A stretch of 60,267 bases of DNA from Bacteroidota bacterium (GCA_029567375.1 JAKQLB010000366.1:1-60267); one strand, 5' to 3'; counted from the stretch's first letter, positions 17,548-26,266 are shown. Notes: a model not told the origin generated them from the sequence alone. Program-made: numbers and translations.

Positions 17548-17706
17548 TTAATAATATCTTCCTCCTGCATCAAGAAAAAGTGCGCCTATTGCCACAAATA
17601 AACAAAAAATGGCAGTAGCTTTGATGCTCATCCCGTTAAGTAAGCATATTACAAATAGAATTGCGACGACAATAAACGTATCCTTGATTCTTTTTTTTCC
17701 TATCAT
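17548..17706 (-). CDS. Small two-helix membrane protein, 52 residues
   Basis: MIGKKRIKDTFIVVAILF begins a first hydrophobic helix, ending CLLNGMS; a second (AIFCLFVAIGALFLD) is followed by AGGRYY and a stop. No family recognised and only a weak ribosome site. It follows the 149-residue membrane protein on the same strand by 48 bases and may be cotranscribed. Confidence 0.45.
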   Translation of the reverse strand: MIGKKRIKDTFIVVAILFVICLLNGMSIKATAIFCLFVAIGALFLDAGGRYY

Positions 17707-17754
17707 ATTTCTCTATTTATTCATGTTGCCACTAATAGAGGTTTCCTTTTGTCT

Positions 17755-18204
17755 CTATTTCAAAATTTCTAAAATTCTAACAGAACGTTTTACAAGTCCC
17801 TCATAAGTTCCTGGGCCAATTGCACTAGAAGAACCATCATTGTTAAAGTTATTAGTTTTTCTGTGCATTTCAATGAGAGCAAGAATGCCATTAACTTCGA
17901 GATAGAAATCATATAAACCTTGACGTGCGGATCGCTTCGAAACTGACAGAAATCGGTCTCGATCGATGGAGTAACATTGTGCGATATGGAATGAGACTTT
18001 TTCAACCGTGTAGGAATCCCAACATTTACTCTTTGCAGCATTTTCACATGCTTTGATGAATGCCTCAATTTCTGTCCTAATTAATTCTTTGATGGCTACT
18101 TTTTTTCTGTTGTTCATGTTTAGCCCTACTATGATTTGGGCCGATATACCGAGAAGGAATCCAAGAATAACAAGTAATATCTTAGTCATCAACTCATCCA
18201 TCAA
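17755..18204 (-). CDS. Membrane-anchored hypothetical protein, 149 residues
   Basis: One N-terminal transmembrane helix (ILLVILGFLLGISAQIIVGL) followed by a soluble helical domain of about 120 residues with no recognised motif. The topology is that of a protein anchored in the inner membrane with its domain in the cytoplasm. Lies between the intron remnant and the MITE-like repeat. Confidence 0.6.
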   Translation of the reverse strand: MMDELMTKILLVILGFLLGISAQIIVGLNMNNRKKVAIKELIRTEIEAFIKACENAAKSKCWDSYTVEKVSFHIAQCYSIDRDRFLSVSKRSARQGLYDFYLEVNGILALIEMHRKTNNFNNDGSSSAIGPGTYEGLVKRSVRILEILK

Positions 18205-18248
18205 TCATTTACTCTCTATCATTGGTTGCTGGTTTAAAGATTGATAAC

Positions 18249-18346
18249 CTCGTAAAAAGTCAAAATTCGCCGATTTGAGCTTTGTAACTTGCTGTAATTA
18301 TTAGGTGCGAATTTTCAAAAAAGGCCATTTTCCGACTTTTTACGAG
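18249..18346. mobile_element. MITE-like miniature inverted-repeat element
   Basis: CTCGTAAAAAGTC at 18249-18261 is perfectly inverted as GACTTTTTACGAG at 18334-18346, with AATTCGC/GCGAATT extending the symmetry inside. About 98 bases, no coding capacity. I recall this terminal sequence as a common dispersed element in deltaproteobacterial genomes; a search would settle it. Confidence 0.7.
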
Positions 18347-18648
18347 CACATCAAGATTAACGGCTAAAATATTGCGTATTGGTCTCAAGCCGTTAATTGA
18401 GGAGTACATAATATATTATTGTACCACATCCTGGCAAAATAATCATGACCAAAAGTTAGCAACTTTCTCCCCGCATTCATTGCCCTGGCAGAATCAGCCA
18501 CCCCTCGCTTTGTATTTGGAAGAGATAATCACGACAGTGCTGAAAAATCAATCCATCAGAAGGATAAGTGGAAATAACTATCATCGCAACATACTGCTAT
18601 TTATCGTAGATAATCCTCGGCAAAGGACAGAGCGAATTCCAATTTCTA

Positions 18649-18678
18649 TTGACATATACATGAACATAGTCATATCAT
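18649..18678 (+). promoter_or_regulatory. Sigma70-type promoter of the IHF-like gene
   Basis: TTGACA at 18649-18654, an 18-base spacer and TATCAT at 18673-18678, 45 bases before the ATG at 18723. Confidence 0.7.
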
Positions 18679-18722
18679 TAAATAAAATCAAGATAATTAA
18701 ATATATAAGGGAGACCATCATC

Positions 18723-18998
18723 ATGACTAAATCAGACCTTATCGCATCTCTGGCCGCTAAAGAAAACCTTACCGATAAACAAGCAACGGACGTCATCAAG
18801 CTGATCTTCGATGGATTTGCTGGTACACTGAAAAATAATGGCAGGATAGAAATCAGGGGATATGGCAGTTTTTCTGTTCGGGAATACGAATCTTACACAG
18901 GCAGGAATCCCAGGACAGGCAAGAATATTGAAGTGAAGCCGAAGAGACTGCCTTTCTTTAAGGTGGGCAGGGATTTGAAGGAGATGGTGGATGGATAG
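18723..18998 (+). CDS. HU/IHF family DNA-binding protein (IHF-beta-like)
   Basis: The frame is open from 18372, but ATG 18723 after AAGGGAG and a good promoter gives the normal 91-residue protein: MTKSDLIASLAAKENL, GRIEIRGYGSFSVREY and the arm GRNPRTGKNIEVK, all as in IHF beta. It is a paralogue of the HU gene at 7193-7477. Such proteins bend DNA and are often carried by mobile elements. The reverse transcriptase gene follows 74 bases downstream. Confidence 0.95.
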   Translation: MTKSDLIASLAAKENLTDKQATDVIKLIFDGFAGTLKNNGRIEIRGYGSFSVREYESYTGRNPRTGKNIEVKPKRLPFFKVGRDLKEMVDG

Positions 18999-19072
18999 CA
19001 GAAATGGAAGGCAACACCCTTGGGATTTACTTTATTATTTCAAAAGCGCTTATTAAGTGAAAACCTATAGGG

Positions 19073-20536
19073 GTGTCCTTCCTTTTTATGAAAGTCTTTA
19101 AACCATTAATCAACTTAGATTACTATGATACGTTCATAAAAGAACGGGTACTAAAAACTACGCCAAGTGCTTTCCGGTTCAAAAAACGATATGGAATAAT
19201 TATTCAAGATAGCGAAGTAATTTATCCCGCTTCAATTCAACATATGTTTGGATTTGTGAGGAACATAATAAAATCATTGTGTGAAAATTACAAACATGGG
19301 CGAATTCAAAGATTGTGGATAAAAAAAGACCCTGGTAATGATGGCCCTCAAGTAACAAAGAAACTTCCAGATGAAGAAGACGATTATCGTCAACTTATCA
19401 TCTTAAACAGAGTTGATCATTTAATCCATTTATTGGTCACACACTGTATTAAAGAAAGACTAATTCAAGATAAACAGATAATCCCAGTAAAATCCCGAAT
19501 AAAAAATATCTTGGTGACTTCTGCGCTCCTAAAAGAGACTTTCGTGCAAGGCTATCATTATTATTACGTTACCGACATTAAAAAGTTTGGTGAATCATTA
19601 GATTTGGAAAAAGCAAAAAATACTCTCATTAGGATATTAGATAAGCACACAGATGAAGAGGATATTGTTCTAATAAACAATTTACTGTCATCCTATCAAA
19701 AGATTCCACAACATAAATCCAGTGGAAGCCCCTTAAATCAATTGATAGCTGAGTTAACTCTCTCTCAAATTGAACATGAAGTGGCTAATGAAATCTCTGT
19801 GCCTTTTGTCCGTTCGGGCGAGGACTTTGTGTTTTTTTTAACAAATCAAAATGACTACACGGATATTGAAGAAACGCTTGGATCTATTATAAAAGACAAA
19901 GCTGGAGACAACTGTAAGCTCCACCAAGCTAATCAGGCTTCATCGTTTTATGATGAGCGGTATCAGGTCCATCATATTTTTAATACCGACAATGATAAAG
20001 CTTTTATTGGCAGTCTTCGTGATCAAAGTATTGATTTTTGTGGATTTAACTATTCTATTGAAAATGAAAATATTGTTGTCGTTCGGATCAGGCATAAAAC
20101 CTTTAAAAAAATACGAGAAAGAATCAAAATGTATACTGAGGGTGGAGATTATAGAACATATGATTTACCTGAAGAAATATCGACAAATAAGAAAATAAAA
20201 AAAATTATAAGGGAACTTAATAGTTTATTTGGTTTTTACTTTAAAGACAACGAATGGCATCACTCTAGGTTATATGGCATTCATGAACTGTTCAAACTTC
20301 CATCGGAGATAAATTCAGATGAAATATTTAAGCAGGCACAAAGGCTTAATCATTACATGTTACGACGATTACGCCATTTACATATGAGAAACATATGTAA
20401 TGATAGTGTTTCAAACGCAAGGCGATACAGAGAAGAAATCGATAAATCATACAGGAGACTAGGATTAAGAAACTTAATTGATTCTATAAATTATGATGCC
20501 CCAGTTAAAAGTCACGCAGCGGAACAGAGAACGTAG
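19073..20536 (+). CDS. Divergent reverse transcriptase with atypical catalytic motif
   Basis: A 487-residue protein with the order of RT motifs: RQLIILNRVDHLIHLLV (motif 1-2, about 106-122), motif A YVTDIKKFGESLD with Asp168, motif B SSGSPLNQLIAELTLSQIE (about 217-233), motif C region VPFVRSGEDFVFF (243-255), then DFCGFNYSI and IRHKTFKKIRERI like motifs D-E. Where active RTs have Y-x-D-D this has S248-G-E-D251. The C-terminal 120 residues are unrecognised. It is not in the orientation of the nearby group II intron remnant, so it is not that intron's maturase. A defence-type (DRT or Abi-like) RT is the most likely class. Start GTG 19073; ATG 19088 is an alternative. Confidence 0.7.
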   Translation: MSFLFMKVFKPLINLDYYDTFIKERVLKTTPSAFRFKKRYGIIIQDSEVIYPASIQHMFGFVRNIIKSLCENYKHGRIQRLWIKKDPGNDGPQVTKKLPDEEDDYRQLIILNRVDHLIHLLVTHCIKERLIQDKQIIPVKSRIKNILVTSALLKETFVQGYHYYYVTDIKKFGESLDLEKAKNTLIRILDKHTDEEDIVLINNLLSSYQKIPQHKSSGSPLNQLIAELTLSQIEHEVANEISVPFVRSGEDFVFFLTNQNDYTDIEETLGSIIKDKAGDNCKLHQANQASSFYDERYQVHHIFNTDNDKAFIGSLRDQSIDFCGFNYSIENENIVVVRIRHKTFKKIRERIKMYTEGGDYRTYDLPEEISTNKKIKKIIRELNSLFGFYFKDNEWHHSRLYGIHELFKLPSEINSDEIFKQAQRLNHYMLRRLRHLHMRNICNDSVSNARRYREEIDKSYRRLGLRNLIDSINYDAPVKSHAAEQRT

Positions 20537-20566
20537 GGCGAGTTTACTGGCGCTGTTTTTACTGAA

Positions 20567-20700
20567 AAAAGCTCTTTGATGACCTCAAAATATTAGCCGA
20601 TTTGGGTAGCGGCAAGCTCTTGCGAATAAAAAACATTGGAAGAAAATCCTTGAATGAAATTCAAGATGCATTGAGTACGCTGGAATACATCAACAAGTGA
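20567..20700 (+). pseudogene. Fragment resembling RNA polymerase alpha C-terminal domain
   Basis: In one frame, without a start codon and immediately after a stop, the sequence encodes LADLGSGKLLRIKNIGRKSL and NEIQDALSTL before TGA at 20700. The R-IKNIGRKSLNEI stretch is the helix-hairpin-helix of the RpoA C-terminal domain. Only the tail end is left, so it is a gene remnant. Confidence 0.5.
20606..20622 (+). repeat. REP-like repeat copy
   Basis: GTAGCGGCAAGCTCTTG, inside the RpoA-like fragment; an inverted half copy (CTCTTGCCGCTTTC) lies near 20755. Confidence 0.45.
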
Positions 20701-20727
20701 AAATGGGGCGTAGCCGAATATCGCTGG

Positions 20728-20835
20728 TTATTTGAAGGATAATCTCTGTTGACTCTTGCCGCTTTCAATCATTCCTTTCAACGCATTTAAAGCTTCATTG
20801 AAAAAATCTTCATAATCATCCCCAAAATCGCTCAT
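20728..20835 (-). CDS. Possible 35-residue acidic protein
   Basis: MSDFGDDYEDFFNEALNALK and 15 more residues on the minus strand. Coding-like composition, but no ribosome site; the ATG directly abuts a REP-like repeat. Real status uncertain. Confidence 0.3.
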   Translation of the reverse strand: MSDFGDDYEDFFNEALNALKGMIESGKSQQRLSFK

Positions 20836-20852
20836 CCAGATCGCGCCGATAA
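20836..20852 (-). repeat. REP-like repeat copy
   Basis: On the minus strand TTATCGGCGCGATCTGG, adjacent to the ATG of the small ORF at 20728-20835. Confidence 0.55.
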
Positions 20853-20986
20853 ACAACAATACGCAATATAATCATGTATATGCAAGGTGCTAAATTTGCC
20901 AATAAATCACTTGGCACACTTCCCGCATTATCTAAAGTCAAACAGACGCAAACAAAAAAAATAAAAATAAATGGAGGACACAGAAA

Positions 20987-21262
20987 ATGAAAAAGACATT
21001 AGGAACGATGGTAGCGGCAATAGTGGTTGTTCTTTGCACCGGGACGTTCGCCCTGGCCGAGTATGCGGCAGCAGGCGTTGGTAACTTCCCTTACTTCCAG
21101 CTTGGTTGCTTGATTGTTGGCGGCATGGTCATCATCTCCCTGAAGCACAAATATGAAAAGATGTACACGGGAGAAGTTGCCGGTGTTTTCGCCCTCTACA
21201 CGGTCCTGATCGCCCTCTTCACCAATCCGGTGATCGAAGGCATCAAGAACATGGTTGGTTAA
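20987..21262 (+). CDS. Small exported or membrane protein, 91 residues
   Basis: A signal-like N-terminus (TMVAAIVVVLCTGTFALAEY) is followed by two hydrophobic helices (FQLGCLIVGGMVIISL and VFALYTVLIALFTNPVI). No family recognised. Good ribosome site (TGGAGG), own terminator at 21361-21402 and codon use richer in GC than the flanking DNA, so it is a well expressed, monocistronic gene. The layout resembles small pilin-like or VirB2-like subunits in size, but no conjugation genes are adjacent. Confidence 0.75.
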   Translation: MKKTLGTMVAAIVVVLCTGTFALAEYAAAGVGNFPYFQLGCLIVGGMVIISLKHKYEKMYTGEVAGVFALYTVLIALFTNPVIEGIKNMVG

Positions 21263-21360
21263 TAAAAGAGCGTCGGGAGGCGTGACGCGCCATAAAGAGG
21301 TTAGACCTCTCCTGAAGCTTACGAGATACGGACACTAACCGTTCAATCTGTGTCCCTCAA

Positions 21361-21402
21361 AAAAACCCCCTGATGAAACCGGTTCGTCAGGGGGTTTTTG
21401 TT
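21361..21402 (+). terminator. Intrinsic terminator
   Basis: AAAAACCCCCTGA pairs with TCAGGGGGTTTTT, then GTTTTT. Ends the transcript of the 91-residue protein. Confidence 0.9.
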
Positions 21403-21729
21403 TTTCTGGATGCTAAATAAAGAATCGCCGACATAGCAATCGTCCTGAATCTTGCCGGTGATAAGCATTATTTTCACGCATATGGTTTCTTCAAACGACT
21501 TTCTCTATTGCCATCTGTAAAAGGATCACAATCTGCTGAAAAAATCCTTGGGGGTATATTATATATGGGGTCTATGATCAGGCAGATTATGGCTTACTCT
21601 TTTCCCGATGCGTTGCTTGAGTATTTACAGGTTTTGGATATTTTTATAATTTTTCCAAAAAAATTGATTCATCATGATTACTTCTAAAGCGGCCAGAGCT
21701 TATATAGTTATGCAATGCCGGTCATACCT
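21403..21729. other. Non-coding stretch
   Basis: No gene or clear regulatory element recognised; AT-rich, between the terminator and the convergent 495-residue gene. Confidence 0.5.
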
Positions 21730-23217
21730 TTATCCTACAACATAGAACATTTTCTGATGGTAAGATTCAAATAATGATTCTGAATTTTCGAGAGAGAATT
21801 TCATCCTTGGCAGGTTCTTGGCATATTTATCAAAGCTGCTCTGTATGCCCCTGAAGTTGCTTATTGCCGACGGCGCCAGGATCTTAAGATTTTTCCTGAC
21901 CTTTATCTTATCGGAAAATTGTTTCATGAACATGGGGAAAAAGTTGTAGAGCAGCAATCCTACATCATTCTTGATCTGGATGCGGTCTATGATCATCAAA
22001 TTTTTTTCTGAGAAGTCCAGCATGTAAATACAGCCGATCCACTTGTCCTTGCTGAAGATGCGAATATTGAAAAAACGTGGATTCAGAAGATGTCCAGATG
22101 CCATCTTTGCAGAAGATGACGAACAGTCGGATGAGTAATCACCCTTCAGAAAATCGTGTATGTCCTTGCACGGGTAGAGATTGAAGACAATCCGGGCGGT
22201 GATGGATTCAACATCGATCTTCTTCATGCTGAGATTTACGCAAAAGAGTTTGTAAAGCCTTTCAATCTGGTCGGCGGAGTATGTCTTTTTGAAGAATGCA
22301 TCAAACGATCTAAGCTTGCTGAAAAAGTTCTCGATAATTCCCTTCGACTTCAATAACACCTCCGGATCAACACGTTCCTGATACATGGTATGTAAGTGAT
22401 CTATCTTCTTTCTGGCTTTTTCAATATCCTGGATATAGGAGACCTTGTTAAGGACATCGATGATGTTTCTCTTGACGTTCGCCGGTAGAGAAATCTTCGT
22501 AATCTTGTTCTTGGCGGAAAGGAGAAAATGATGGCAATGAGGGCGGAACATTTCCATCTTTAGCTTTTCTAAGCGCTCGATATAAAGGGTATGCAGGTCA
22601 TTCAATATCAGTGATGACGATGCCGGCAAGCTCCGGAACCTGTTCATGATGGCATGATCGAGCCGGTATTTATTGCGGTCGAAGGCACAGATCTGGGAAA
22701 GGCTTCGCTTCAGAAACCCAAGATAGATATCTTTTTTCGTATTCAGGTAACGCCGCAAAGCCTTCAAGAGCAGGTCATATGCGTCGCTCTGGTCCTGCAG
22801 CAAAGACGAAACAATCGCTGAGGATGGTTCCTCCTGACTTTTCGTTCCAGATTTCTTCAAGCCATATTCGCCTCCTGCAATGATGATCCTTTTGAAGACG
22901 TCGAAATAGTCATCATGAAGACCCTCTGCGGCTTCCAGGAAATGCTTTCTCTCATCATCAATTAATGAGACGGCATCTTCAAGACCGGAAGAGATGTCAA
23001 TATCTTCCACAATCCAGCGGGCTGCCATGGTCACCTCGCGAAGATCTATTCCAAACTGTCGGGGCAGCAGCCCAAGGATGGGAGGTTTAACTATCTGCAT
23101 GGCAGAATTCTTGGCAAAACGAAGCATCGCCCGTTGACGTTCATTAGGATGGGGAGGAATGAATCTCTTCACTTCTTCAACGGTCTCAAGACGGTAGGGA
23201 GGTTGTATATGCAGCAT
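21730..23217 (-). CDS. Unrecognised 495-residue protein
   Basis: Soluble, mostly helical up to about residue 330 (many charged heptad-like stretches such as DVLNKVSYIQDIEKARKKID), then a probable alpha/beta C-terminal part (FFNIRIFSKDKWIGCIYMLD, LMIIDRIQIKNDVGLLLYNFF) whose strand-helix order is reminiscent of a GNAT-like fold. I cannot name a family. It is the last gene of a minus-strand operon that begins with an exported protein at 24335 and includes two membrane proteins, so it may work at the inner membrane. Confidence 0.75.
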   Translation of the reverse strand: MLHIQPPYRLETVEEVKRFIPPHPNERQRAMLRFAKNSAMQIVKPPILGLLPRQFGIDLREVTMAARWIVEDIDISSGLEDAVSLIDDERKHFLEAAEGLHDDYFDVFKRIIIAGGEYGLKKSGTKSQEEPSSAIVSSLLQDQSDAYDLLLKALRRYLNTKKDIYLGFLKRSLSQICAFDRNKYRLDHAIMNRFRSLPASSSLILNDLHTLYIERLEKLKMEMFRPHCHHFLLSAKNKITKISLPANVKRNIIDVLNKVSYIQDIEKARKKIDHLHTMYQERVDPEVLLKSKGIIENFFSKLRSFDAFFKKTYSADQIERLYKLFCVNLSMKKIDVESITARIVFNLYPCKDIHDFLKGDYSSDCSSSSAKMASGHLLNPRFFNIRIFSKDKWIGCIYMLDFSEKNLMIIDRIQIKNDVGLLLYNFFPMFMKQFSDKIKVRKNLKILAPSAISNFRGIQSSFDKYAKNLPRMKFSLENSESLFESYHQKMFYVVG

Positions 23218-23237
23218 GATGACTTACTTGTCTGGCT

Positions 23238-23606
23238 TCAGATGGATGGGCTGAGAATGGTTTTGTGATCGTATGGATATATTTTCTCTTCTTGGACAAT
23301 AAACCTCGGCAATGGTCTCTCCTCTTTGAGGCGAATGAAGAGGGCATAAGCGAAAACTACCAGGATTAGAACCGCCAAGGTTCTCTTTGATGTTCTTCTG
23401 TCGGATTTCCATATACTGGGTGCCATGGCGATAAAGATCATACAAGCGATGAATAGTATCCCAAAGGCAAAACTGTTCCAAGGGATTGAGACCAAGAAGA
23501 AAATCATGGACAGCAATACCGAGATATTCAAGAGGCCGCAAATAATGATCATGCCCCAGTAAGCAGCTTTTACAATGATCGTAAATGATTGATAAGCGGT
23601 ATTCAT
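23238..23606 (-). CDS. Polytopic membrane protein, 122 residues
   Basis: Four hydrophobic segments (IIVKAAYWGMIIICGLLNIS, LLSMIFFLVSI, FAFGILFIACMIFIAMA, TLAVLILVVFAYALFI) and a short polar tail. No family recognised. Its ATG lies 3 bases after the stop of the 49-residue gene and its stop is 20 bases before the 495-residue gene, so all belong to one operon. Confidence 0.65.
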   Translation of the reverse strand: MNTAYQSFTIIVKAAYWGMIIICGLLNISVLLSMIFFLVSIPWNSFAFGILFIACMIFIAMAPSIWKSDRRTSKRTLAVLILVVFAYALFIRLKEERPLPRFIVQEEKIYPYDHKTILSPSI

Positions 23607-23609
23607 CGG

Positions 23610-23759
23610 CTACTTCGTATGCTCGATTCGTTCCCGGACGGCAACCAGAAGCGTCTTCAGGTCATGTTCTTCCAGAGACAGCAGGAAATTCATGTCCCTG
23701 TCCGTCTGCAATAGCTTGAGAAGTTTGTCCACGATTTCAGGTTTTGTCAGGTCGCCCAT
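23610..23759 (-). CDS. Small helical protein, 49 residues
   Basis: MGDLTKPEIVDKLLKLLQTD continues to a stop at 23610. Amphipathic helices, no family recognised. Tight spacing to the next gene supports it as real. Its start overlaps the end of the frame-shifted membrane gene upstream. Confidence 0.55.
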   Translation of the reverse strand: MGDLTKPEIVDKLLKLLQTDRDMNFLLSLEEHDLKTLLVAVRERIEHTK

Positions 23760-23983
23760 GTGCTCTTGCCGATACCAAAAGAATAATGAGAATCCAGATC
23801 AGGTTGATGGATCTTGCCGCTATAGAAAAGAAGGTGATTATGAAAAAAGATACAAGATCATCGGGAAGAAATCAATGAATGAATAAGAAAAATAATGCTG
23901 ACCTGGATTCTCTCTATGGAAAAGCGCCTGGAAATAAAGGGCGCCAGGAAAACTATGAAGAAAAAAAGCATCGGCAAGATCAT
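23737..23983 (-). pseudogene. Two-helix membrane protein gene split by a frameshift
   Basis: From ATG 23983, 41 residues (MILPMLFFFIVFLAPFISRR...) run to a stop at 23858. In another frame the continuation FLPDDLVSFFIITFFSIAAR, then SINLIWILIILLVSA, runs to TGA at 23737. Joined, they give a normal two-helix protein of about 80 residues. The shift lies in GATTTCTTCCCGA near 23865. Either a decayed gene or a sequence error. It fits the operon spacing exactly. Confidence 0.55.
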
Positions 23984-24002
23984 ATAGCTGACCTTGCCGA
24001 TG
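23969..24002. repeat. Inverted pair of REP-like cores
   Basis: CATCGGCAAG at 23969-23978 pairs perfectly with CTTGCCGATG at 23993-24002, a 10-base-pair stem spanning the start of the split membrane gene. Confidence 0.6.
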
Positions 24003-24005
24003 TTG

Positions 24006-24335
24006 TTAGAAGGCAGCGCATGCCGCCTGATGAAGGATGACTTTCCCGTTGCTCTGAAATCTGATTGTCAAGGCGTTGGGGCAAAATCGATCTTCAGAGT
24101 AAACAGCTTGATGTGTCCGCGGATCATAATCGGCGAAAACATCAGTCAACATTATCATCTTGCCCTTTTGGGGAAGGTAGATAATATCTATCGACATCTT
24201 GTTTCCAGCGATTGATTTGACCTTTACAAGCCCTCTGTCGTTGGAAAGGCTATGTCTGCCGATGATCTCGCCGGCAGAAACTGTTGATGTCATCATCAAA
24301 ATTACGATCACTGTGGCGATGATTGATACTCTCAT
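24006..24335 (-). CDS. Exported hypothetical protein, 109 residues
   Basis: Signal peptide MRVSIIATVIVILMMTSTVSA, then a beta-rich periplasmic domain with two cysteines (RFCPNALTIRF and HQAACAAF). No family recognised. Strong ribosome site GGGAGGTG. First gene of the operon running to 21730. Confidence 0.7.
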   Translation of the reverse strand: MRVSIIATVIVILMMTSTVSAGEIIGRHSLSNDRGLVKVKSIAGNKMSIDIIYLPQKGKMIMLTDVFADYDPRTHQAVYSEDRFCPNALTIRFQSNGKVILHQAACAAF

Positions 24336-24668
24336 CCTGCACCTCCCTTATGTAGTTGATATGCAGGAATAATTTCTATACCAATCAGCAGAATAACAGA
24401 GAGCGAGGATTGTGTTATCGGCCCTTGACAATGACTATGGGCAGCAATAAATTATCCTGCGAAAGATACATTCAAGTTCTTTGAATTACTTGCCGAAGTG
24501 AATAGTAAAAGGCGAGATTCTGCGATGCGCGTAATGAGTCTATTCTACTGGATGTTTAATGAAATGAGAACCACAGGGTCTTAGTGGTGATGATAACCCG
24601 TAGAAGACCAAGAATTCAAATGATGGACTCCAGCTAACAGACAAGACGGCATAGGTGGATCTCGTTAG

Positions 24669-24708
24669 CCCCTCGCAAGAAGTTTTATCCTGCGAGGGGT
24701 TTTTTTTG
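24669..24708 (+). terminator. Intrinsic terminator
   Basis: CCCCTCGCA pairs with TGCGAGGGG and is followed by eight T. No gene is recognised just upstream on the plus strand, so the transcript it ends may be a small RNA or a lost gene. Confidence 0.85.
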
Positions 24709-24821
24709 ATCGTGAAAGATCAGCCGCTGTTTCTTGCCGATGGCCACTATAAACATGACCTTGAAATGCTCATAGCCACTTTTTTACCCATGGGCAAAAT
24801 GATGATGAAAAACGAATCTTG

Positions 24822-24837
24822 ATCCGGCGAGATCTGG
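24822..24837 (+). repeat. REP-like repeat copy
   Basis: ATCCGGCGAGATCTGG, followed 4 bases later by an ATG. Confidence 0.55.
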
Positions 24838-24938
24838 TCCATGAAACGGAAATGACTCAATTCCTTGTCCTGAACCCGATATCAACCCGGTCATGGGGTT
24901 TTTCAAATCCTGAAGAATCGTTTTTCCCATCGTATCGA

Positions 24939-24955
24939 CCAGCTCTTGCCGATGA
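24939..24955 (-). repeat. REP-like repeat copy
   Basis: TCATCGGCAAGAGCTGG on the minus strand; inverted with respect to the copy at 24822-24837. Confidence 0.55.
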
Positions 24956-24975
24956 TGAAGAACAATGATCAATCT

Positions 24976-25036
24976 ATGACAGGAAAGATTCTCCTTTTTC
25001 ATTTTTCCCTTATAGCCAAAATGGGAAAGGAGAAAC
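24976..25036. repeat. Direct repeat, copy 1
   Basis: A 61-base segment from ATGACAGGAAAGATTCTCC to GGGAAAGGAGAAAC, repeated imperfectly at 25582-25642. The whole 24.7-26.0 kb stretch looks like decayed, locally duplicated DNA with only one plausible gene. Confidence 0.65.
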
Positions 25037-25132
25037 AGGATATGAAACGGCAAGAATTAGGAGGACGTGTTCGGTTTAACGCTGGCCCTTGAGGATGGGC
25101 TTGATCATGCCTTCAGCTACTTTGTATCTCTT

Positions 25133-25345
25133 CTAATAACGATCTGATTTACTGATGCTTCTCAATATTTCTAAAAAGCTGCTGGTCATCTTTTTTCCAA
25201 GATCGGCACTGACATCCTCGTACTTGGAGAGAGTGACCACATCGGCATACTTGTCCCGGGGAGCATTATCGGCATTTACTTTGCTTTTATACTGCTTCAC
25301 GTAGGCATTTAGAACGCCATCTATCTGATAAGATGAAATGGACAT
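25133..25345 (-). CDS. Small protein resembling the DVU0524 family
   Basis: 70 residues. The opening MSISSYQIDGVLNAYVKQYK resembles a short deltaproteobacterial family (DVU0524-type, linked to FlgM/anti-sigma28 in some genomes), and the C-terminus LGKKMTSSFLEILR is helical. The assignment rests on memory of the N-terminal pattern. No flagellar genes are in the window. An overlapping longer frame on the same strand (25287-25583) looks spurious. Confidence 0.4.
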   Translation of the reverse strand: MSISSYQIDGVLNAYVKQYKSKVNADNAPRDKYADVVTLSKYEDVSADLGKKMTSSFLEILRSISKSDRY

Positions 25346-26266
25346 ACGAGTACACCAACTCCCTCAAAGCATTGTTATCAAACATTCCTCTTCTAATAGT
25401 AATATCGGCATATCTTCTGAAAACATAAATACTTAAGAAGATCAAAGCTGTATCCCTCAAATGCTCAACAGTAAAGAATTTACCTGAGGCATGGCCCATA
25501 TTCAAGGTCATCAAGCATAGGTTTTTTTTGATTTTGTATGACATATGATCGACATTCTGTTTCTTGCCGGTAATCATCATCATGACAGAAAAGATTCTCC
25601 TTGGTCATTTTTTCCTATAGGGTCAAATGGGAAAGAAGAAACTGATTTCGATCCGGCATTAGCTGCATAGTAACAACAAATTCTGAACATCCCCTTGAGA
25701 TGGTAAAAAAATGATCAGGAGCGGTATGCCGAAGATAATGAACATTGTCGTGCGTATCATTGTTAGCACGTATCAAGCTCGAGAATCCGCAGCATACGCC
25801 CCTGATTCTGTGTCCAACTTGTCCATCTTCAAAAATGGGCTTCGCAATAGATTGCGCAAGCAAGTGCCATGCAGCGGCATCAAGAAGAAGAAATCGACTG
25901 TTTCTGACCGCTGTCGAAGATGAACAAGATTGGCTATAGGGGTCCCGTTTTTGATTAGAGTCGTATGCCGTGGACGACTGAATAAATCTGTTTTACCGGC
26001 AAAACGGCGAACTTAGCCCTACATAAATATAGTTATGAAATTAACCCCATTGGGATTCTATAGAAGGGTTTTAATTTTTGGGATGCAGCCAGAGCTGGAC
26101 TTGGTGTCAGAAATTTTCATCATTCACAAACCCTGATAGGAGCAGGAGGATCACTGGGTGATACCATTAATTTCTCCTGTCAATGACTGACAGGATTCGT
26201 GAGAGCGATTAGAAAGATTTAGGGTCCGCCTCCCCTTGAATCTTTTGCTTGTCATGCTCTCCTCCT
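25346..26266. other. Decayed non-coding region
   Basis: No convincing gene. Holds the second direct repeat copy, a weak REP-like half site near 25990 (TTTTACCGGCAAAAC) and a small hairpin CTCCTGTCA/TGACAGGA near 26177-26195. Confidence 0.5.
25582..25642. repeat. Direct repeat, copy 2
   Basis: Imperfect 61-base copy of 24976-25036 in the same orientation. Confidence 0.65.

Noticed and set aside
17170-20536. The RT as the maturase of the group II intron remnant
   Set aside because: The intron fragment is on the minus strand and the RT on the plus strand about 1.6 kb away, and the RT lacks an active-site YxDD and a recognisable maturase domain X.
25287-25583. A 98-residue minus-strand gene
   Set aside because: Overlaps the better-supported 70-residue gene, runs through a repeat and has no ribosome site of note.
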